This document shows, one piece after another, positions 16,025 through 23,889 of a DNA stretch of 64,000 bases (its first letter is position 1; each line of letters begins with the position of its first letter). Under the pieces are notes generated by a model. That model had not been told where the DNA came from. It searched no databases and was given only the letters and a program-made list of their open reading frames with translations. The translations under genes and the position numbers were made by a program. This stretch comes from Bin87 sp963666865 (GTDB lineage: Bacteria > Chloroflexota > Dehalococcoidia > Lucifugimonadales > UBA3495): positions 1,364,001 through 1,428,000 of the forward strand of contig OY763072.1 of NCBI GenBank assembly GCA_963666865.1, given 5' to 3'.

Positions 16025-16144
16025 ACACAGTGTCCGCGCGGGCCATCGCCTCCCACGTTGGCGGGCGAGCACAAGCACACGCCGGACGCCCATCTGTTCC
16101 CCGACCCGCAGGACCTGATGGCCGCTATCCACGAGCGTATCTAG
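16025..16144 (+). other. in-frame coding-like stretch after the hydrolase stop (possible gene remnant)
   Basis: Directly after the TGA of the hydrolase the same frame stays open for 39 codons to TAG at 16142-16144. The last part (AGEHKHTPDAHLFPDPQDLM, then AAIHERI) looks like a real protein C-terminus. It may be the tail of a lost gene. Stop-codon readthrough is not supported by anything else. Confidence 0.25.
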
Positions 16145-16167
16145 CGCCACACTCCGGCTTGCGTATA

Positions 16168-16199
16168 GGGGCTACCCTTATGGTAGCCCCTTCTTCGTT
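16168..16199 (+). terminator. Rho-independent terminator
   Basis: A 9-bp perfect stem, GGGGCTACC / GGTAGCCCC, with loop CTTAT is followed by TTCTTCGTT. It closes the plus-strand Fe-S oxidoreductase/hydrolase unit before the convergent DUF503 gene. Confidence 0.85.
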
Positions 16200-16217
16200 A
16201 ACGCGGACCCGGCGCCC

Positions 16218-16517
16218 TCAAACACCCCTGATGATTTCGCAGCCGTAGTCCAGCAGTTCCAGGTCCGGACGGGAGCTTGCCACGTATTCGGCCAGATCGG
16301 CGAGCATGGTGTCGATGTACGCAGCATCGCCGCTGGCGCAGGATACTACCAAAGTGAGGCTCTGCCACGCATTGCCATCCGCCTCGGCGTCCTGGGCCAC
16401 CGAGACGTTGAACCTGGCGCGGATCCGCTGGGTCAAGCTGCGAGCGGCCTGCCGGCGGGTTTTGAGACTGCGGCTGTCGGGTATCCGCAGGGCAATGCGC
16501 GCTATTCCCACGTGCAT
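16218..16517 (-). CDS. DUF503 family protein (YlxP-like)
   Basis: Predicted 99-residue protein. The start MHVGIARIALRIPDSRSLKT and the segment RIRARFNVSVAQDAEAD then W match the DUF503/YlxP family (small alpha/beta proteins, often near rbfA and infB, with a suspected translation or ribosome link). Here it stands alone, next to the rex gene on the opposite strand. Confidence 0.85.
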   Translation of the reverse strand: MHVGIARIALRIPDSRSLKTRRQAARSLTQRIRARFNVSVAQDAEADGNAWQSLTLVVSCASGDAAYIDTMLADLAEYVASSRPDLELLDYGCEIIRGV

Positions 16518-16616
16518 GGGTCAGTAGTCTCCAGAGTGGAACGAATCACTGTCGAGTTCTGCCGGTCGGCGCAACCGCAGTCGGCAAACGAGAGTTGGCG
16601 CCGGTCGCGTTTGCTA

Positions 16617-16645
16617 TTGACGGCAGATTGACTGCGGGATAGATT
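16617..16645 (+). promoter_or_regulatory. candidate promoter for rex
   Basis: TTGACG, a 17-bp spacer and TAGATT lie about 115 bp before the rex start. A second reading with the adjacent TATAAT (16645-16650) has poor spacing. No clear Rex operator (TTGTGAA-type palindrome) was seen. Confidence 0.35.
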
Positions 16646-16759
16646 ATAATTCGTCATGTTCCTTTGCATAAATTGGCTAAATTCGGTGGCATAGCTGCCA
16701 TACGCCTGCTTTAGATACTCTGCTTCACCGCCAATAGTATTGGCGTAATCGTTCTCACT

Positions 16760-17464
16760 ATGGCGACTTATCCTGGCGACCCTGGGCATCATCCCGGAAC
16801 CTCGGGTCCAAACGCTGAGGTGCCCGAGGTCGTCATTTCCCGTTTGCCGCAATACGTGCGCACGCTGACCCAGTTGCTGGAGGCGGGAGTTGAGGTCACG
16901 AACTCGCAGCAGTTGGGCGCGCAGTTGCAGGTTACGCCGGCGCAGATCCGCAAGGACCTGTCCTACTTCGGCAGGTTTGGCAAGCAGGGGCGCGGTTACC
17001 GAGTCCGACATCTCCTGACCGAGCTCAAGCAAATCCTCGGGTTGGATGGGGAGTGGAACGTCGCCGTAATCGGCGTTGGCCGGCTGGGTAACGCCATCCT
17101 GAATTATCCCGGTTTCGACCCCGACGGGTTTCACCTGGTGGCCGCTTTCGATAACAACCCGGGCAACGTGGGCCGGGATGTGGGCGGCGTTGCGGTGCAG
17201 CCCATGAGCGCGTTGGCCGAAACCGTGGCCACGAGAAATATCAATATCGCCATCGTCGCCGTTCCCAGCGCACACACTCAGACGGTGATCGACCAGTTGG
17301 TTGAGTGCGGCGTCCGGGCGATACTGAACTACGCCCCCATCAACGCCCAGGTGCCGCCGGGAGTGCGGGTTCGTAGCATCGACCCGGTCCTGGCTTTGCA
17401 ATCAATGACTTACTACCTGACCGAATCGTATCACTCGGTCAACGGGGCACGTCCTTTGGATTAG
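16760..17464 (+). CDS. rex: redox-sensing transcriptional repressor Rex
   Basis: Predicted 234-residue DNA-binding repressor that senses NADH/NAD+. The N-terminal winged helix contains the conserved IRKDLSYFGRFGKQGRGY. The Rossmann domain begins with VAVIGVGRLGNAIL (G-x-G-x-x-G) and continues through FDNNPGNVG and LNYAPI, which are family signatures. An N-terminal tail of about 20 residues (MATYPGDPGHHPG...) is longer than usual. Its stop overlaps the atpC stop on the other strand (TTAG). Rex classically controls respiratory and fermentative genes, so convergence with the ATP synthase operon is suggestive, but no operator was found. Confidence 0.95.
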   Translation: MATYPGDPGHHPGTSGPNAEVPEVVISRLPQYVRTLTQLLEAGVEVTNSQQLGAQLQVTPAQIRKDLSYFGRFGKQGRGYRVRHLLTELKQILGLDGEWNVAVIGVGRLGNAILNYPGFDPDGFHLVAAFDNNPGNVGRDVGGVAVQPMSALAETVATRNINIAIVAVPSAHTQTVIDQLVECGVRAILNYAPINAQVPPGVRVRSIDPVLALQSMTYYLTESYHSVNGARPLD

Positions 17465-17907
17465 GACGCCAGTTGGGACTGCTGCGCCATGGAGCGGTGC
17501 GGAGCCGACCGCCGACGTCGGGCCACAGTCACGCGCACCTGCGCCCGGCGCAGCGACGCTATCGCCTGTTCCAACTCGACGTCGGACGTGCGGTTGGCAA
17601 TCCGTTCCTGCGCTCGTTCCATGGCTTCCTGAGCCCGCGCCTCGTCGATCTCATCGACGTCTTCGGCGGCATCGGCCAGTATAATCACCTGGTTCCCCAG
17701 CACTTCAATGTAACCGCCGGAGAGAGCGAGATAGGACTCCTCCCCGCCGGCGCGCACCATCAGCTCACCGGGTTGCAGGATTGTCATCAACGGGGCATGG
17801 TTGGGGAGGATTCCCAACTGTCCTGCAATGCCCGGCGCGACCATGGCATCGACCTCACCCGAGAAAACCTCGCGCTCAGCAGTGATGATTTGCAACTGCA
17901 TGGGCAT
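17461..17907 (-). CDS. atpC: ATP synthase F1 subunit epsilon
   Basis: Predicted 148-residue epsilon subunit of the central stalk. The beta-sandwich domain starts MPMQLQIITAEREVFSGEVD and includes GQLGILPNHAPLMTIL, the family signature. The C-terminal helical hairpin (about 85-135) ends in an Arg-rich tail that is longer than usual. Last gene of the operon; it converges on rex with a 3-4 bp overlap. Confidence 0.95.
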   Translation of the reverse strand: MPMQLQIITAEREVFSGEVDAMVAPGIAGQLGILPNHAPLMTILQPGELMVRAGGEESYLALSGGYIEVLGNQVIILADAAEDVDEIDEARAQEAMERAQERIANRTSDVELEQAIASLRRAQVRVTVARRRRSAPHRSMAQQSQLAS

Positions 17908-17946
17908 CGGGAAACGCTCCTGTTGGTTCCATTCGGTGGGCGCTGG

Positions 17947-19341
17947 TTATACAGTTGCCTGCATCTGCTCCGCCTTCTCCACCGCCTCTTCGATAGTGCC
18001 GACCATGTAGAAGGCCTGTTCCGGCAGGTCGTCGTGCTGGCCGTCCAGGATCTCGGCGAAACCGCGCACCGTGTCGCGCACGGCAACGTATTTGCCCGGC
18101 TGGTTGGTGAAGGTCTCCGCGACGAAGAAGGGCTGGGTGAGGAACCGCTGGATCTTGCGGGCGCGGAACACGGTCTGGCGGTCCTCGTCCGACAACTCTT
18201 CGATACCCAGAATGGCGATGATGTCCTGCAGGTCCCGGTAACGTTGCAGCACCTGCTGCACGCCACGGGCGACCCGGTAGTGCTCATCACCCACGATGCG
18301 AGGTTCGAGAATGCGCGCGAAAGAAGCCAAGGGGTCCACAGCCGGATAGAGGCCCTGCGCCGCCAGCGCGCGCTCCAGGGACACCACGGCGTCCAGGTGC
18401 CCGAAGGTGGTGACGATGCCGGGGTCGGTGTAGTCGTCGGCGGGCACGTAGATGGCCTGGAAAGAGGTGATGCTCCCGCTCTTGGTGGAAGTGATCCGCT
18501 CCTGCAGAGCGCCCATCTCAGTGCTCAGCGTCGGCTGGTAACCGACCGCGGAAGGCATCCGGCCGAGCAGCGCTGACACCTCCATACCGGCCAAAATGTA
18601 GCGGTAGATGTTGTCGATGAACAGCAGAACATCCTGGTTCTGTTCTTCGCGGAAGTACTCGGCCATGGTGAGGCCGGTGAGACCGATGCGGGCGCGGACG
18701 CCAGGTGTTTCGTTCATCTGGCCGAACACCAGCACGGTGCTGCCCAACACGCCCGAGTCCTGCATTTCATGCCAGAGGTCGTTGCCCTCGCGGGACCGCT
18801 CGCCGACGCCGGCAAACACCGATACGCCGCTGTGCACGGCGCCGATGTTACGGATCAGTTCCTGGATGATGACGGTTTTGCCCACGCCGGCGCCGCCGTA
18901 TGCGCCAACCTTGCCGCCTTTCGGGAAGGGGGTGATCAGGTCGAACACCTTGATGCCCGTTTCCAGGATCTCGACGTTGGGGTTCTGGTCGTCGAATGCC
19001 GGCGGGTCGCGGTGGATGGGCCAGAACTGTCCCGCCTCGACGGCGCCCAGGTTGTCAAGGGGCGTGCCGGTAACGTCAAAGAGGCGTCCCAGCGTCTCGG
19101 GACCGACCGGCACTGCGACCTTGTCCCCGGTGTCGTTGACCTCGGTGCCGCGGGCCAGGCCGTCGGTGGAGCCCAGCGCGAGGCAACGCGCCCAGTGGTT
19201 GCCGATGTGCTGCTGCACTTCCAGCACGAGACGCTCACCCGAGTTGTCCACTTCAAGGGCGTCAAACAGGTTGGGGAGTTGGTCCGGTGGGAACTCCACG
19301 TCCACCACCGTACCGATAACTTGGGCAATCTGTCCGGGCAT
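17947..19341 (-). CDS. atpD: ATP synthase F1 subunit beta (catalytic)
   Basis: Predicted 464-residue catalytic subunit. Walker A is GGAGVGKTVII. The Walker B region is VLLFIDNIYRY, with Asn where most enzymes have Asp-Asn-Ile. The DELSEED-equivalent loop reads EELSDED. GGAGG lies upstream of ATG 19341. It converts proton-driven rotation into ATP synthesis together with atpA and atpG. It is separated from atpG by an unrelated small gene. Confidence 0.97.
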   Translation of the reverse strand: MPGQIAQVIGTVVDVEFPPDQLPNLFDALEVDNSGERLVLEVQQHIGNHWARCLALGSTDGLARGTEVNDTGDKVAVPVGPETLGRLFDVTGTPLDNLGAVEAGQFWPIHRDPPAFDDQNPNVEILETGIKVFDLITPFPKGGKVGAYGGAGVGKTVIIQELIRNIGAVHSGVSVFAGVGERSREGNDLWHEMQDSGVLGSTVLVFGQMNETPGVRARIGLTGLTMAEYFREEQNQDVLLFIDNIYRYILAGMEVSALLGRMPSAVGYQPTLSTEMGALQERITSTKSGSITSFQAIYVPADDYTDPGIVTTFGHLDAVVSLERALAAQGLYPAVDPLASFARILEPRIVGDEHYRVARGVQQVLQRYRDLQDIIAILGIEELSDEDRQTVFRARKIQRFLTQPFFVAETFTNQPGKYVAVRDTVRGFAEILDGQHDDLPEQAFYMVGTIEEAVEKAEQMQATV

Positions 19342-19393
19342 TTTGGTTTGTCCTCCGGATGGGCTCTTCAGGTGAGGATGAGTTTCAATCGTG

Positions 19394-19783
19394 TTAGTTG
19401 TTGGAGTCCGGTGGCATCTCGTTAAACGGTTGATCGTTGGCTTCGGCTTCCTCTTTGCGGCGAAGCCATTCCCGCCATGCCTTGTTAGCCTCGGCTCTAC
19501 CCTCCGCTCGGCCCTCGGCCCGGCCTTCGGTGCGGGCCTTTCTTTTCATGAGAGCTCCCAAAACCATGTTTATTCCCTCCGCAACGGCCAGGGAAAGCAG
19601 CGCGTGTTGGACGAAGCCTTGTTCCAGTACGCTGAGTGCAACTGTAGGAACATCATACCAAGTCGTTTCCAGGAAGGCTATTTGCTTATAAGCTTCAACC
19701 GCGACACGTCCGGCGGCCGTTGTGCCGTAAGTGAACAGGAACCAACGGTACAGCTCCGCAGGGATATCTCCGAAAGACAGCAT
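19394..19783 (-). CDS. hypothetical protein inserted between atpG and atpD, with RAEG repeats
   Basis: Predicted 129-residue protein with no recognised family. Residues 1-75 form a mostly hydrophobic helical region (SLAVAEGINMVLGALMK). Then come T-E-G-RAEGRAEGRAE, a tandem 4-residue repeat, and a charged tail. It is codirectional with the ATP synthase genes (26 bp after atpG, 52 bp before atpD), so it is cotranscribed. Standard operons have nothing here. No ribosome site is evident at the ATG. Repeats of this RAEG kind also occur at the ends of Rpn-type nuclease/transposase proteins, so it may be a fragment of an inserted gene. Confidence 0.55.
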   Translation of the reverse strand: MLSFGDIPAELYRWFLFTYGTTAAGRVAVEAYKQIAFLETTWYDVPTVALSVLEQGFVQHALLSLAVAEGINMVLGALMKRKARTEGRAEGRAEGRAEANKAWREWLRRKEEAEANDQPFNEMPPDSNN

Positions 19784-19808
19784 CTGGTTTCAGTCTGGAG
19801 AGCGCTTC

Positions 19809-20672
19809 TTATCCCTCCAACGCAATCTGCCCGCCCACCAAGTCCAGCAGTTCGTTGGTGATGCTGTCCTGGCGGAGCTTGTTCATTACCAGAGTGAGGT
19901 CTGAGGCAAGTTGGTTCGCGTTGTCGGTGGCGTTGCGCATGGCGACCATGCGGGCCGACTGTTCGCTGGCGATGCTTTCGAGGATGGCGTGGTACACCTG
20001 CATTTCCACGAACTGCGGGAGTAGGGCACTCAGCACCGTCGCCGGGTCAGGCTCGTATATGTAGCCGACCCGTTGGGCCGACTCCAGCTCGGCCGGCTCC
20101 ACCGGCAGGATGCGACGGATCACGGGCTCCTGTTGCACGGTGGACACGAACCGCATATAGGCCAGGTGCACCTCGTCAAATTCGCCCTCGGTGTATCCGT
20201 CAATCACCAGGCGGGAGATGGCCGTCGTATCCGCCAGGGCCAACCGGTCGCTGAGGTCCGTAAAGACGGCCTGCACTGTGTCCGTGTAGCGCACCATGAA
20301 GTCACGACCCTTGCGCCCGACCACGATGCTGCGCACCGTGGCGGAGCTATCCAGGATGAACCGGGCCACCTGCCGGTTGATGTTGGCGTGCATCCCGCCG
20401 GCCAAACCTCGGTCGGGGGTGATAACCACCATGCCCACGTTGTTCACCGGCCGCACCCGCAGCAAGGGATGAACGGTGTCATATTCGCCGGTGGGTTGGG
20501 CCGCCAGTTCCGCGATCACGTCCAGGATCTTCTCCGCGTAGGGCCTGCCGTCCGTCACGGCTAATTGCGCCCGGCGCATCTTGGATGCCGCGATGAGTGA
20601 CATCGCGTTGGTTACCTTGCCGGTGTTCTCGACACTGCGGATACGCCGACGTATGTCTCTGACGCTGGGCAT
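19809..20672 (-). CDS. atpG: ATP synthase F1 subunit gamma
   Basis: Predicted 287-residue rotor subunit. The N-terminal helix MPSVRDIRRRIRSVENTGKV and ITNAMSLIAASKMRRA-like segment, the central DRGLAGGMHANINR, and the C-terminal helix with ATDNANQLASDLTLVMNKLR then RQDSITNELLDLVGG are all family signatures. It couples c-ring rotation to the catalytic hexamer. Confidence 0.96.
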   Translation of the reverse strand: MPSVRDIRRRIRSVENTGKVTNAMSLIAASKMRRAQLAVTDGRPYAEKILDVIAELAAQPTGEYDTVHPLLRVRPVNNVGMVVITPDRGLAGGMHANINRQVARFILDSSATVRSIVVGRKGRDFMVRYTDTVQAVFTDLSDRLALADTTAISRLVIDGYTEGEFDEVHLAYMRFVSTVQQEPVIRRILPVEPAELESAQRVGYIYEPDPATVLSALLPQFVEMQVYHAILESIASEQSARMVAMRNATDNANQLASDLTLVMNKLRQDSITNELLDLVGGQIALEG

Positions 20673-20703
20673 GTTCAGACCCTGTATTGCTGGTAGTGTC
20701 GGA

Positions 20704-20719
20704 GCGAATAATTATTCGC
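20704..20719. repeat. palindromic element overlapping the 3' end of atpA, copy 3 (variant)
   Basis: GCGAATAATTATTCGC is a perfect 16-bp core with imperfect outer arms GGAG/CCCC, related to the 28-bp palindromes. On the minus strand the element begins with the TAG stop codon of atpA (20722-20724), so the repeat lies directly at the end of the coding sequence, within the atpA-atpG gap. Confidence 0.85.
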
Positions 20720-20721
20720 CC

Positions 20722-22230
20722 CTACTGGAACGTCGGTTTGAAGTCGTTGATGGCCGTGGTCAACTGTCCTTCCAGCTCGTCGCCGAGGCTGCCCGTTTCC
20801 CGGATGGACTGGCTGAGTTCGGGATGGGACGCGTTGACGTGACGGAGCATCTGCTCTTCAAAGGCGCCCAACCGCTCCAGCGGTACGTCTTCCATCAGAC
20901 CGGCGTTGACCGCGTAGAGAATGATCACCTCGTCGCCCAGATTGAGCGGTTGGTATTGGCCCTGTTTAAGAACCTCGGTGGCCAACTGCCCACGGGCCAA
21001 CTGAGCCCGCGTGGCGGCGTCCAGGTCGGCGGTTCCAAACTGGGCGAAGGTTGCCAACTCTCGATATTGAGCCAGGTCCAGCCGCAGGCGTCCCGCTACC
21101 TGCCGCACCGCGCGGGTTTGGGCAGCGCCGCCCACGCGGGAAACCGACAGTCCCACGTTGACCGCCGGCCGGATGCCGACGTTGAACAACTCCGGCTCCA
21201 GGTAAATCTGGCCGTCGGTGATGGAGATGACGTTGGTGGGGATATAGGCGGAAACGTCGCCGGCCTGCGTCTCAATGATGGGCAGCGCCGTCAGCGAGCC
21301 GCCGCCAAATTCGTCATCCATGCGGGCCGCTCGTTCCAGCAACCGGCTGTGCAGGTAGAAAACGTCGCCGGGATAAGCTTCGCGGCCAGCGGGCCGGCGC
21401 AGCAGCAGCGACATCTGGCGGTAGGCCCAGGCGTGCTTGGTCAGGTCGTCATAGACGATCAGCACGTCTTTGCCCTCTTCCATGAAGGCTTCGCCCATGG
21501 CGCAGCCCGCGTATGGCGCGATGAACTGCAACGGGGCGGAGTCTGCGGAGCCGGCGTTGACCACGATGGTGTGGTCCATCGCGCCGTACTCTTCCAAGAT
21601 TCCCACCACCTGGGCCACCTTGCCCTGCTTCTGTCCGATGGCGACGTAGATGCAGATCAGATCGGTGTCCCGCTGGTTGATGATGGTGTCGATGGCGATG
21701 GCGGTTTTGCCGGTGGAACGGTCGCCGATGATCAACTCCCGTTGGCCGCGCCCGATGGGAATCATGGCGTCAATGGCTTTAATGCCGGTCTGAACCGGGG
21801 TGTCCACCGACTTGCGAACCACCACGTTGGGAGCGGTGCGCTCCACGGGCATGGTGCGGTCGGTGGCGACCGGGCCCTTGCCGTCCAGTGGGCGACCGAG
21901 CGGATCGACCACCCGGCCGACCAGGGCGTCGCCCACCGGGACTACGATAATCTGGCCGGTGGCGCGAACGCGGTCACCTTCCTTCACTACGTTGGGGTCG
22001 CCGAGGATGGCCGCGCCGACGATGTCGGATTCCAGGTTCAAGGCCAGGCCCAGAACGTCGTTGCCGAAGTCCAGCAGCTCATTGGAGCGAACACTCTGCA
22101 GGCCCTGGATGCTGGCGATTCCGTCGCCAACCTGCACGACGGTGCCCACGTCCACGAGGGTCAAGTCGCCTCCGAACTCCTCGATTTGCCGCTTGATGAG
22201 AGATACTATCTCCTGTCCTCTGACTGCCAT
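20722..22230 (-). CDS. atpA: ATP synthase F1 subunit alpha
   Basis: Predicted 502-residue regulatory nucleotide-binding subunit. Walker A is GDRSTGKTAIAIDTI. MIPIGRGQRELIIGD precedes it, and the C-terminal helical domain starts after QVAGRLRLDLAQYRELATFA. AAGGAG precedes ATG 22230. The N-terminus (IKRQIEEFGG...VGTVVQVGDGIA) is canonical. Confidence 0.97.
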   Translation of the reverse strand: MAVRGQEIVSLIKRQIEEFGGDLTLVDVGTVVQVGDGIASIQGLQSVRSNELLDFGNDVLGLALNLESDIVGAAILGDPNVVKEGDRVRATGQIIVVPVGDALVGRVVDPLGRPLDGKGPVATDRTMPVERTAPNVVVRKSVDTPVQTGIKAIDAMIPIGRGQRELIIGDRSTGKTAIAIDTIINQRDTDLICIYVAIGQKQGKVAQVVGILEEYGAMDHTIVVNAGSADSAPLQFIAPYAGCAMGEAFMEEGKDVLIVYDDLTKHAWAYRQMSLLLRRPAGREAYPGDVFYLHSRLLERAARMDDEFGGGSLTALPIIETQAGDVSAYIPTNVISITDGQIYLEPELFNVGIRPAVNVGLSVSRVGGAAQTRAVRQVAGRLRLDLAQYRELATFAQFGTADLDAATRAQLARGQLATEVLKQGQYQPLNLGDEVIILYAVNAGLMEDVPLERLGAFEEQMLRHVNASHPELSQSIRETGSLGDELEGQLTTAINDFKPTFQ

Positions 22231-22255
22231 CGGCCAGTCTCCTTATGTCGTTTGA

Positions 22256-22795
22256 TCAGGCAGCCTGCGCCCGCACTGTCTGGCGCATCCGTTCCAGCGC
22301 GGAGCTGGTGCTGCCGTCGAGTAGCCGGTCGCCAATCTGGATGATGAGGCCGCCCAGAATGGAATCGTCAACCTGGGTGCTGAGCACCACCTCACGGCCC
22401 ACGAGTTGCGCCACGAAATTGGTGATCCGTTCCAGCTCGGCGTCTTCCAGGGGAACCGCCGTCGTGACCTCAACCCGTTGCCGCCCCAGTCGCTCGTCCA
22501 GGAGGTGCGAATAGCCCTCTTGCACGTCGCGCATTGCTTCCACGCCGCCTCGGTTGACGAGCAAGGAAACCAGGTTGCGCACCAACGGATGTACCTCGGA
22601 GAGCACCTCTGCAATAGCGGACGTCTTGCGCTCCACGGGGACTTCGGCGTGTTTCAAGAACAGCGCGAATTCCCCATCGCCCAATACGTCGGCGGCCAGG
22701 CGCAAATCCTGGTCCCATTGCTCCAGTTGTTCATGTTCCTCGGCCAACTCGAAGATGGCCTGGGCGTAGCGCTGCCCCGACAAACGGTTTGCCAC
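22256..22795 (-). CDS. atpH: ATP synthase F1 subunit delta
   Basis: Predicted 179-residue peripheral-stalk subunit. The start ANRLSGQRYAQAIFELAEE is the conserved R-Y-A-x-A-x-F/L motif, and VVLSTQVDDSILGGLIIQIGDRL is the C-terminal signature. The start codon is GTG (22793-22795) with GGGAGG upstream. It connects the F1 head to the b subunit. Confidence 0.95.
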   Translation of the reverse strand: MANRLSGQRYAQAIFELAEEHEQLEQWDQDLRLAADVLGDGEFALFLKHAEVPVERKTSAIAEVLSEVHPLVRNLVSLLVNRGGVEAMRDVQEGYSHLLDERLGRQRVEVTTAVPLEDAELERITNFVAQLVGREVVLSTQVDDSILGGLIIQIGDRLLDGSTSSALERMRQTVRAQAA

Positions 22796-22869
22796 GGCTT
22801 GCTGCCTCCCTGTTTGATGTTGTCAATCCGGTGGCCGCCGATTTACCGGCAGCTACCTGCGACGACTGG

Positions 22870-22889
22870 ATTCCGGCTTTCGCCGGAAT
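22870..22889. repeat. ATTCCGGC-TTTC-GCCGGAAT hairpin repeat, copy 1
   Basis: A perfect 8-bp stem with loop TTTC lies in the atpF-atpH gap. Like the other copies (23794, 27294), it is joined to a GTCAT/ATGAC flank. It could be a mobile palindromic repeat and a barrier to exonucleases. Confidence 0.9.
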
Positions 22890-22905
22890 GACGGTTAAGG
22901 ATGGA

Positions 22906-23409
22906 TCAGTTGCGGCGCAACGCCTGCTCCCCTTCCGCCAATACCTGATCGATGAGTTCCTGATGAGCTTGCCGATCGACGCTGCGGCGGATGATCCGCT
23001 CCGCGGCCGAAATGGCCAGGTCGCCAAAGGCGGCGCGCACTTCGTTGATGGCAGCGTCCCGTTCCCGGGCGATGTCCGCCCGGGCGCGCTCGGAGAACTC
23101 CTCGGCGGCCTGTCGCGCGCGGCCCATCTCCTCTTCTCGGAAACGGTCCGCGGCTTCGCGAGCCTGATCCAATAGCCGTTGGCCCTCGCGCCGGGCATCG
23201 TTCAGTTCTTCCTCGATGGCGGCGCGGGACGTGGCTGCTTCCTCGCGGGCGCGGTCCGCCGCGGACAGGCTTTCGCGAATGCTGTCAACCCGATTGTCGA
23301 GAGCGTTGAGCAACGGCCGGTAGGCCAGCGTTCCCAGCAGGATCAGCAGGATGATGTAGTTGATCAGGTAGCTGATCAACGAGGGGACGTTCAATCCCAG
23401 TTCAACCAT
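22906..23409 (-). CDS. atpF: ATP synthase Fo subunit b
   Basis: Predicted 167-residue peripheral-stalk subunit. A single N-terminal membrane helix (about residues 8-30, SLISYLINYIILLILLGTLA) is followed by a long charged coiled coil rich in Arg, Glu and Ala. It begins five bases after the end of atpE on the minus strand, so the two are tightly coupled. Confidence 0.95.
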   Translation of the reverse strand: MVELGLNVPSLISYLINYIILLILLGTLAYRPLLNALDNRVDSIRESLSAADRAREEAATSRAAIEEELNDARREGQRLLDQAREAADRFREEEMGRARQAAEEFSERARADIARERDAAINEVRAAFGDLAISAAERIIRRSVDRQAHQELIDQVLAEGEQALRRN

Positions 23410-23413
23410 GTTG

Positions 23414-23698
23414 TTACACCACGAAGAGCAGGATCACTGCGACGATGAGTGAATAGATACCCAGCGCTTCGGCGAATGCGATGGCCAGGATCATGTTGGT
23501 GGTGATCGCGCCGGCGGCGTCGGGGTTGCGCCCGATGGCGTTCATCGCGCCGGAGCCCAGGATGCCGATGCCGATGCCGGGGCCGACCACGCCGAGGCCG
23601 ATGGCCAGGCCGGCGGCCAATAGCTTGGCGCCTTCTTCGGTGATGCCCTGGGCGCCCACCGACAGCAACATCGCAAACATTGAGAGGTCAAATGCCAT
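23414..23698 (-). CDS. atpE: ATP synthase Fo subunit c
   Basis: Predicted 94-residue proteolipid with two membrane helices joined by the polar loop AIGRNPDA. The ion-carrying Glu is in LAIAFAEALGIYSLI. The first helix is Gly-rich (GLGVVGPGIGIGILGSG). I see no Gln/Glu-Ser/Thr sodium signature, so proton coupling is more likely. The N-terminus is about 20 residues longer than minimal c subunits. GGAGG precedes the ATG. Confidence 0.95.
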   Translation of the reverse strand: MAFDLSMFAMLLSVGAQGITEEGAKLLAAGLAIGLGVVGPGIGIGILGSGAMNAIGRNPDAAGAITTNMILAIAFAEALGIYSLIVAVILLFVV

Positions 23699-23793
23699 TG
23701 TTGAAAATCCTCCGGTTCAAGGTTGGCCTTGTGTTTTTTGACGCGAGATTGCGCCTTTGTTTGACAAAGAGAGTGTACCAGTTTCAGGTCGTC

Positions 23794-23864
23794 ATTCCGG
23801 CTTTCGCCGGAATCCGCCGGCATTTTCTTCCGCCTTCGGCGGATGGCTTTCGCCGGAGTGACGG
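23794..23864. repeat. ATTCCGGC-TTTC-GCCGGAAT hairpin repeat, copy 2, compound form
   Basis: The 20-bp hairpin at 23794-23813 is followed by a second hairpin TCCGCC-TTC-GGCGGA and a degenerate third half-site. The whole stretch fills the middle of the 190-bp atpB-atpE gap, just before the c-subunit gene. Confidence 0.85.
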
Positions 23865-23889
23865 GGTTGTTGTCCGGTGATTGGGGCGG

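Noticed and set aside
16022..16144. Stop-codon readthrough or recoding of the hydrolase
   Set aside because: The hydrolase is complete at TGA 16022-16024; no recoding signal, and the extension looks like an unrelated C-terminus.
16518..16759. Rex autoregulatory operator
   Set aside because: No TTGTGAA-N-TTCACAA-like palindrome could be seen in the gap.
20581..22344. 587-codon plus-strand frame opposite atpG/atpA
   Set aside because: Antisense shadow across two ATP synthase genes; a long open frame is expected from codon bias.
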